From: JAHEFT01 sp963700705
GTDB taxonomy: Bacteria > Pseudomonadota > Gammaproteobacteria > Xanthomonadales > SZUA-36
Assembly: GCA_963700705.1 (NCBI GenBank)
Contig: CAVOYQ010000009.1
Coordinates: 62,001 to 126,000 of the forward strand
DNA: 64,000 bases
Reading direction: 5' to 3'
Shown one piece after another: positions 58,741 through 64,000 of the stretch. Both the position numbers and the translations under genes were made by a program. The stretch's first letter is position 1, and every line of letters begins with the position of its first letter. The notes beneath the pieces were generated by a model. The model had not been told where the DNA came from. It was given only the letters and a program-made list of their open reading frames with translations, and did no database searches.

Positions 58741-61203
58741 CGCGTGTGTAAGAATGCAGCATCCTTGAATCGATGCAACAGCAGTGGTCAGCACTTGGAA
58801 AAAAAGACGGAACACGGTGTTTGGCGCTTCGGCCCTTACCGGGTCGACACGGCCCGGCGCGAACTGAACCGCGATGGCGTAGCCATCGAGGTGCAACCGC
58901 GCGTGTTTGATCTGCTGGTCTATCTCGTGGCTAACCATGAGCGGGCCGTTGGCAAAAATGAGCTTCAGGACGCGGTTTGGCCGGGGATGTTCATCACCGA
59001 AACCGCGCTGACCCGCGCCGTAATGAAAGCGCGCAAGGCGGTGGGTGACGACGCTGCGCGCCAGGATTTCATCAAGACCGTCCATGGCCACGGTTATCGT
59101 TTTGTCGCGGATTTAAGCCAGGAACAGATCGAACCCGTTAAGCCAATCAGGGCGCCGGCTCCCCATTCTTCATCACCGGAGTCTGAACCGGCCCCACCGC
59201 CCAAAAGATCCGATCCGGCCCCTTATTTCAAACGACGCACCATGATTGCCGGCGTCGTGCTGGCGATCGTCGTCGCCATGGTATCGGCGTGGGTGTTGTC
59301 CAGAGAGCCGGCGCCATTGAGCACGGAAACGCGTATCGCGGTTTTGCCACTGGCTGACGAGACCGAGAATGCCGACCTGGCATGGACACGCCTGGGCCTG
59401 ATGAGCTATGTCAGCAACCTGGTCGGGGCCGATGGCAGTCTGCCTGCCGTGGCGGACGGAAGCGTGATCAGCCTGGCCGACAATGTGGGCTGGAACGGCG
59501 ACCTGGAAGACCCGGCCAGCGCGGCACTGGTCACCAAGTTGCGCGAAGTCTTCGGAGCCAGCCACCTGCTGGCCATGCAGCTGAGAAGCGAGGGTCATGC
59601 CCTGCGTATGAATTTCAGCTTGCTGGGTCCGGATGGCGGATTGCAGCAGGGCACCATGGTCGGTGACCAGGCCACTGACCTGGCACAGGGTGTGGTCCAG
59701 AGCGTGTATGGCATGTTGCTGGGCAAACGCCGGCATGGCCAGGAGGTGACGCTGGTCTCCGCCGATCCTTTCAACAATGAAGCCTTTGCGCGTGGAATGG
59801 ATCTGTCGCTGCAGGGACGCTGCAGCGAGGCAGTGCCGTTCTTCCGGCTCATCATCGAGCAGGAACCGACCCTGTTCGAGCCGCGTTTCGAATTCGCTTC
59901 CTGTGAGCGCATCCTTGGTGAACCAGAAGAAGCCGAAGTCGTGCTGGATCAATTGATTGAGGAGCAACGCCTGATCGGACGGGGCCGCCCGCTGGCGCGC
60001 GCCCTGATGACCCGCGGAGTGGTTTATAACCGCACCGGCCGCCTTGACGAGGCTGAGGCGGACCACCGCGAAGCGCTGGAGATCGCAGGTTCTCTCGGCG
60101 ACCAGGAGCTCAGCGCAAAGATCCTGCAGAACCTGTCCATCGTCGTGCGTGACCTTGGGGACTATCAGCAGGCCGGGGAGTTGCTGGACCTGGCCGTGCT
60201 TGCCTTGCAGGCCACGGGCCGCGAAAGCATGCCTGGCGACCTGTACTCCGGCAAGGCCAATCTGCTCATGAACCAGGGCGAACTGGTCGAGGCCCGGACG
60301 TATCTCGAACAGGCCCTGCAGGCATATCGCGCCGAGGGTAACCGGCGCAAGGAAGCAATGATGCTGAACAACATGGGTTACCTGCTGCGTGAAATGGGAC
60401 ACCTGGTCGAAGCGGAAGATTACCACCTGCGCTCGCTGGAAATCCGCGAAGACGTCGGCGACCGGGTCGGTGTTGGCCGGGCCTATGGCCAGCTGAGCGC
60501 CTTGTATTCCGCCCAGGGACGGCACCAGGAAGCCGTGGCAGCGGCGAAATCCGCGCACGGGGTCGCAGTGGAGACCCGCGATCGCCTGTACGAGGCTACC
60601 TCGATGGCGCAGTGGGCTGCAGCCGAACTCGGCCTGGGCGACCTGGGCGCGGCGCGGCAACGATACTTGCAGAGCCGGGCCGTTTTCGAGGAAATCCAGG
60701 ACCGGATGCGTGTCTTGCAGGTGGATGTAATGCTGGCCCGGCTGGATCTGGAAGAGCAGTCCCTGGATCGCGCTGAAACTAACGCGCTGGCCGCTCTGGA
60801 GATGGCCCGCCAGGGTGATTTCATCCAACCCGAGGTCGAAGCGATGGAGCTTCTGGGCGACATTGCGCTGGCTCGCGGCGACACCACCGCCGCCATCGGG
60901 GAATACACCGCCACGCTGAAACGGGTGCGGGATTCGAGTTGGTCGGGGAAAGAAGTCGACATCATCATCCGGCTGGTGAACGCCCAGCTCGACGCCGGCG
61001 ATGTCGACGCAGCGGCGCCGCTGGCCGGCGCGCTGGCCGGGCACGAGCCCACCATCGCCTCGCTGAAAGCCCGGGCGCGTTTTGCCCGGACGCGTGGCGA
61101 AAAGCAGCAGGCCATGGAACTGCTGGAGCAGGCAAAGAGCGTCGCGGGCACTGCCTGGGACGAGGAAAGCGAGGCGCTTCTTGCCGAATACCGCCTTCCA
61201 TAG
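58732..61203 (+). CDS. CadC-like regulator: winged helix, membrane helix and TPR repeats; 5' end abuts the insertion sequence
   Basis: An intact frame of up to 823 residues. The winged helix is at about 27-127 (FGPYRVDTARRELNRDGVAI, then TVHGHGYRFVADLS). One membrane helix is near 170-188 (MIAGVVLAIVVAMVSAWVL). A periplasmic region and about ten TPR units follow (for example RGVVYNRTGRLDEAEADHRE). The first ATG, at 58732, lies inside the right end of the insertion sequence. The native start may be TTG at 58795, just before EKKTEHGVWRFG, so the first 21 residues may be artefact. The insertion has probably removed or replaced the native promoter. Confidence 0.82.
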   Translation: MSQRVCKNAASLNRCNSSGQHLEKKTEHGVWRFGPYRVDTARRELNRDGVAIEVQPRVFDLLVYLVANHERAVGKNELQDAVWPGMFITETALTRAVMKARKAVGDDAARQDFIKTVHGHGYRFVADLSQEQIEPVKPIRAPAPHSSSPESEPAPPPKRSDPAPYFKRRTMIAGVVLAIVVAMVSAWVLSREPAPLSTETRIAVLPLADETENADLAWTRLGLMSYVSNLVGADGSLPAVADGSVISLADNVGWNGDLEDPASAALVTKLREVFGASHLLAMQLRSEGHALRMNFSLLGPDGGLQQGTMVGDQATDLAQGVVQSVYGMLLGKRRHGQEVTLVSADPFNNEAFARGMDLSLQGRCSEAVPFFRLIIEQEPTLFEPRFEFASCERILGEPEEAEVVLDQLIEEQRLIGRGRPLARALMTRGVVYNRTGRLDEAEADHREALEIAGSLGDQELSAKILQNLSIVVRDLGDYQQAGELLDLAVLALQATGRESMPGDLYSGKANLLMNQGELVEARTYLEQALQAYRAEGNRRKEAMMLNNMGYLLREMGHLVEAEDYHLRSLEIREDVGDRVGVGRAYGQLSALYSAQGRHQEAVAAAKSAHGVAVETRDRLYEATSMAQWAAAELGLGDLGAARQRYLQSRAVFEEIQDRMRVLQVDVMLARLDLEEQSLDRAETNALAALEMARQGDFIQPEVEAMELLGDIALARGDTTAAIGEYTATLKRVRDSSWSGKEVDIIIRLVNAQLDAGDVDAAAPLAGALAGHEPTIASLKARARFARTRGEKQQAMELLEQAKSVAGTAWDEESEALLAEYRLP

Positions 61204-61406
61204 CACTTGAACAGCGCCCGGTACTGTTAGTCACACATTTCTTAACGCTTTGTTTTCAAAATAAATAATCCATCATATTCACGAGGTCATCATATGGTCA
61301 GGCAATAGTCAGCCCATGATCAGGATCGTTTGCCGCAGATCACGCAAAGTGCTCGCCAGGCCGGACATTTATCCGGCTATCGACAACCCACTTGGAGGAT
61401 AAAGTC

Positions 61407-62177
61407 ATGCAACGAGTTCTGATATTTGTTTACGGCATCCTGGCGTACGCCATCTTTTTCGCCACGTTTCTTTATGCAATTGGTTTCGTAGGCAACCTGT
61501 TTGTGCCGAAGGCCATCGATTCGGCGCCGCAGGTGCCACTCATACAGGCGCTGCTGGTCAACCTGGGCTTGCTCGGCCTGTTTGCGGTGCAGCACAGCTT
61601 CATGGCGCGGCCATTCTTCAAGCGCTGGTTGACGCGGTTCATTCCGAAGGCGGCCGAGCGCAGCACTTTTGTCGTGGCCTCCAGCGTTGCGCTGATCGTG
61701 CTGTTCCTGTTCTGGCAGCCGATGGGCGGTGTTGTCTGGTCGGTCGAGAACCCGCATGCCCAGATCCTGCTGCACGTGGCATTCGCCTTCGGTTGGCTGC
61801 TGGTGCTGGTCAGCACGTTCGCCATCAACCACTTCGACCTGTTCGGATTGCGCCAGGTATGGACCAACCTGCGCAACCAGCCATATTCGGACGTCAAGTT
61901 CGTTACGCCCATGTTGTACCGGCTGGTGCGTCACCCGATGTACATAGGTTTTTTCCTGGGTTTCTGGGCTGCACCGGTGATGACGGTTGCGCACCTGGTG
62001 TTCGCAGTAGCAACCACGGCCTACATCCTGATCGCGATCCAACTGGAGGAGCGTGACCTGCTGGACGCCCACCCCGAGTACCGGGAATACCAGCGCCGGG
62101 TTCCGATGATCATTCCGTTCATAGGCCGCGGCAAGACCCGCAAGCCCCTCACAACGGCATCCGTAAAAGCCGGCTGA
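61407..62177 (+). CDS. MddA-like methanethiol S-methyltransferase / NnrU-related membrane protein
   Basis: A 256-residue membrane protein with five or six helices. The family signature is present: FAVQHSFMARPFFKRWLTRF and PKAAERSTFVVASSVAL. The C-terminal SAM-binding region is RLVRHPMYIGFFLGFWAAP and LEERDLLDAHPEYREYQRRV, as in isoprenylcysteine methyltransferase-like enzymes. MddA makes dimethyl sulfide from methanethiol. The ATG at 61407 follows GGAGG by nine bases. The 204 bases before it hold no gene; they are AT-rich around 61245-61290 and should contain the promoter. Confidence 0.78.
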   Translation: MQRVLIFVYGILAYAIFFATFLYAIGFVGNLFVPKAIDSAPQVPLIQALLVNLGLLGLFAVQHSFMARPFFKRWLTRFIPKAAERSTFVVASSVALIVLFLFWQPMGGVVWSVENPHAQILLHVAFAFGWLLVLVSTFAINHFDLFGLRQVWTNLRNQPYSDVKFVTPMLYRLVRHPMYIGFFLGFWAAPVMTVAHLVFAVATTAYILIAIQLEERDLLDAHPEYREYQRRVPMIIPFIGRGKTRKPLTTASVKAG

Positions 62178-62264
62178 GCGTAATCGCCGGAACCGGGCCG
62201 CGGGTCCAGTCACAGACGACTGGCTCGCGGCCCATAACCTAAACAGATTAAGGAGATTGAGACC

Positions 62265-62402
62265 ATGCAAACCGCTTCCCGCAACAACCCGGTGGTTCTG
62301 CCCGCCTGGCTGCGCCGGGCCGGCATCGGGGGATTCGTGTTTTTCCTGGTGAAGGGCCTGCTATGGCTGACCGTGCCCTACCTGGCCGCAACCTGCTTCT
62401 GA
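62265..62402 (+). CDS. Small membrane protein, 45 residues
   Basis: A short gene with a good ribosome-binding site (AAGGAG, nine bases before the ATG). The product has a basic amphipathic start (LPAWLRRAGIGG) and one hydrophobic helix (FVFFLVKGLLWLTVPYLAA). It follows the MddA-like gene by 87 bases on the same strand and overlaps the 3' end of the convergent PqiC-like gene by 25 bases. The pattern suggests a real single-span protein; function unknown. Confidence 0.6.
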   Translation: MQTASRNNPVVLPAWLRRAGIGGFVFFLVKGLLWLTVPYLAATCF

Positions 62403-63041
62403 TCCGGACATTCCAGGTTCTTGACCGACGCGTCAAGAAAACCCGTCAACTCATCGAGATAACGATCAACGGCCCGGTTGGCGGCCACCACGCCGGCTTC
62501 TGCATTCCCGCCTGCCGGCTCCTGGTAGTCGAAGGTTTCTGAACCCAGCAGGGTTCGGGATTGCACTTCGACCAGGTTGACCCGGATGGTGAAATTCAGA
62601 GTGCTTTCATCGCCGGTGAAATCCTGCTGCAAAACCTGCAGCTCGGAATCCAGCCGTAAATCGGTCCGCACATCGGGTGAGCCCGCCAGGACGGCACTGA
62701 AGAGACCCGACGCCTGCAGCCGCGACTCCATCAGCGAGGCGATCATTTTTGCCGGTGGCGCAATCCATTCATGGTACGCAAAATAGTCCAGGCGATTGGG
62801 TTCGGTGCTGTAGGCCATGCGCGCGGTGTTCAATCCGGCTGCCGAACCCGGGGTGGTTATTCTCAACGAAAAACACGGCTTTGCACCAGGATTGGAGATC
62901 GAGCTGGAAACGCCCTGGTCCTGCAGCACGAAAAATTGTTTTTCGGTTTGTCTGTGAAGGACCCGGGAGGCTGCACGCCGTCAGGAAGGCGAGGGTAGCG
63001 ACGATCGCGCTGAAGCGTCTTCTTTCCGTCAGTCGATTCAT
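62378..63041 (-). CDS. PqiC-like ABC-transport auxiliary lipoprotein (one frameshift)
   Basis: An outer-membrane lipoprotein of the PqiC/ABC-transport auxiliary family, partner of MCE proteins in lipid transport between membranes. The start at 63041 gives a lipobox (VATLAFLTAC). A slip near 62925 then leads to the domain: YSTEPNRLDYFAYHEWIAPP, LMESRLQASGLFSAVLAGSP and LDSELQVLQQDFTGDESTLN. About 220 residues joined, as expected. Its ATG overlaps the stop of the MCE gene by four bases. Confidence 0.87.
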
Positions 63042-63976
63042 GGGTTTTTTCCTTCCGGCTTTGCTGTTTCGCCCGGTCCGGGTTTGGGTTCGGGCGCTCC
63101 GTACAGCAACAGGCTGGGGTCCTGGGCCAGGGCCTCGCTCATGCGCCGCAGGTTTTCCGAGACCAGCCTGAGTTCGCTGACCATCGCCGCAATTTCCGGC
63201 AGGGTGGAGCCGGTAAATTCGGACATGCCGGTACTGGCCGGCTCGAGGTTTTCGCCAATCGCTCCCAGCTGGTCCGCCATCCGGGTGATGGCTTGCGCGC
63301 TTTGGGAAAACTGCTCGATCAATGCGGGAAATCCCACGCTCGCCGCCCGCGTGTTTTCGAGCGTCACGGAGAGGTTCTCGATGATGACGTCGAGTTGCCT
63401 GGACTGATCCGAGAACTTGTCCGTCAGCCCGGCAATGTTTTCCAGCGAGCGGGAGACGTTGGCCCGGTTCTGTTCGTTGAGCATTTCGTTGATGCCGGCC
63501 GACGTTTGTATCAGGTTGTTCAGCAGGTCCGACAGGGTCAGGTCCAGGCTGGAAAAAATCGATGGCCGGGCCGTGATCACCGGGTACGGTTCTCCTTCCG
63601 GTTTGACCGCTGCCGGCGAGTCCACCCGCCCGCCGGCCAGGTTGATGCTGGCAATGCCCGTCAGCACCTGGTAATCCAGGTTGGCGACGGTATCCGCCGA
63701 GACCGGCGTCCCCCGGTTGACCTGCAGAAGTATGCGGATGCGTTCCGGATCATTCGCATCGATCGAAATGTGCTCGACTTTGCCGACATCGACACCACGG
63801 TATTTGACCGGCGCGTCCACGTTCAGGCCGGAGACGGAATCGGTCATGTACACGATGTAGCGATCAAAATCCCGCGGTGCGCCGCCCGAGCTGATCCACA
63901 GCACGCCCCAGATGAATACGGCCCCGAGCACGAGCACGAATAGTCCGGTCACGGCGTAGCTGGATTTATTGATCAT
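63038..63976 (-). CDS. MCE-family lipid-transport protein (MlaD-like)
   Basis: A 312-residue protein with one N-terminal membrane helix (AVTGLFVLVLGAVFIWGVLW), one MCE domain (YIVYMTDSVSGLNVDAPVKY, then RGVDVGKVEHISID) and a long helical C-terminal part (residues 150-285) that can form a tunnel or needle. MCE proteins form hexamers that pass lipids between inner and outer membrane. The ATG at 63976 has AGGAG eight bases upstream. The matching permease and ATPase genes are expected just beyond the right edge. The last 24 bases of the window hold only this leader. Confidence 0.92.
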   Translation of the reverse strand: MINKSSYAVTGLFVLVLGAVFIWGVLWISSGGAPRDFDRYIVYMTDSVSGLNVDAPVKYRGVDVGKVEHISIDANDPERIRILLQVNRGTPVSADTVANLDYQVLTGIASINLAGGRVDSPAAVKPEGEPYPVITARPSIFSSLDLTLSDLLNNLIQTSAGINEMLNEQNRANVSRSLENIAGLTDKFSDQSRQLDVIIENLSVTLENTRAASVGFPALIEQFSQSAQAITRMADQLGAIGENLEPASTGMSEFTGSTLPEIAAMVSELRLVSENLRRMSEALAQDPSLLLYGAPEPKPGPGETAKPEGKNP

Positions 63977-64000
63977 GGCAAGCTCCTGCGGCGCGGCCCC

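Larger units (their letters stand above)
57439..58742 (+). mobile_element. Insertion sequence with DDE integrase-type transposase, about 1.3 kb
   Basis: The element holds one transposase gene flanked by related ends. Inverted ends share TTGACTCA and GTAACCCTAGC: on the left at 57443-57450 and 57459-57469, on the right (reverse strand) at 58733-58740 and 58713-58723. CGTGTG lies just outside both ends as a likely duplication. It is visibly more AT-rich than its neighbours. The exact ends are uncertain by a few bases because the left outer end has CGAA and the right CG before TTGACTCA. The family is not certain: the transposase looks like the IS481/IS1202-related group. Confidence 0.8.

Noticed and set aside
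59173..61206. Open minus-strand frame of 677 codons
   Set aside because: It is antisense to the TPR regulator and lacks any domain or signal; long antisense frames are common in high-GC coding sequence.
1..64000. Programmed frameshifting as the cause of split genes
   Set aside because: The slips occur in unrelated genes at unrelated sequences without shared slippery sites or hairpins.
1..64000. CRISPR arrays, tRNA, rRNA or prophage
   Set aside because: No regular direct-repeat array, cloverleaf-like CCA-end sequence, rRNA core sequence or phage structural gene was noticed.

Overview
The window looks like a chromosomal segment of a high-GC gammaproteobacterium. Supporting this are an rlmJ gene, TonB-dependent receptors, MCE/PqiC lipid-transport genes, UrcA and DUF1456 proteins, and many secreted peptidases. 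The mix suggests a peptide- and amine-degrading heterotroph, perhaps aquatic. A Woeseia- or Wenzhouxiangella-like lineage is only a guess. I see no rRNA, tRNA, CRISPR array or prophage. Gene density is very high and no gap exceeds about 300 bases. Many genes (about 18 of 48) are broken by one or more single-base frameshifts while every downstream motif stays intact. I read this as indel error in the assembly more than gene decay, and I annotate each such gene as one locus.

Region 1 (1-21 kb) is an exoenzyme and uptake region: two TonB receptors, a CocE-type hydrolase, an endonuclease/exonuclease/phosphatase lipoprotein, a START-domain protein, an alpha/beta hydrolase, RlmJ, two S9 peptidases, a sulfotransferase, an MscS channel, a UrcA-family protein, a DDAH-like hydrolase, a GST, a zinc-independent MDR oxidoreductase and an M24 peptidase. 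Region 2 (21-38 kb) holds a PKD lipoprotein, a double M16 peptidase, a DUF2092 gene with a small partner, a TRAP transporter operon with a TatT-like lipoprotein (TPAT type), and a translationally coupled M28 peptidase / BNR-repeat protein / CadC-like regulator operon.

Region 3 (38.5-56.3 kb) is the most interesting part. Two plus-strand operons carry four ATP-grasp ligases, one of them PGM1-related. With them are an S51/cyanophycinase-like serine hydrolase, two alpha/beta esterases (one with a glucan-binding-like N-terminus), a DmpA-type P1 aminopeptidase, a glycogen-synthase-type glycosyltransferase and recQ. Between them lies a minus-strand block with a fifth ATP-grasp ligase and a complete TTQ amine dehydrogenase operon (heavy chain, MauE, MauD, light chain, cytochrome c). 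I infer a pathway that builds, and can hydrolyse, an amide-linked small molecule that may be joined to a glucan. Its product is unknown.

Region 4 (56.3-64 kb) has a DNRLRE-domain secreted protein, a single-gene insertion sequence with repeated terminal motifs, a CadC-like TPR regulator whose 5' end abuts that insertion, an MddA-type methyltransferase with a 45-residue partner, and a PqiC/MCE pair that runs off the right edge.
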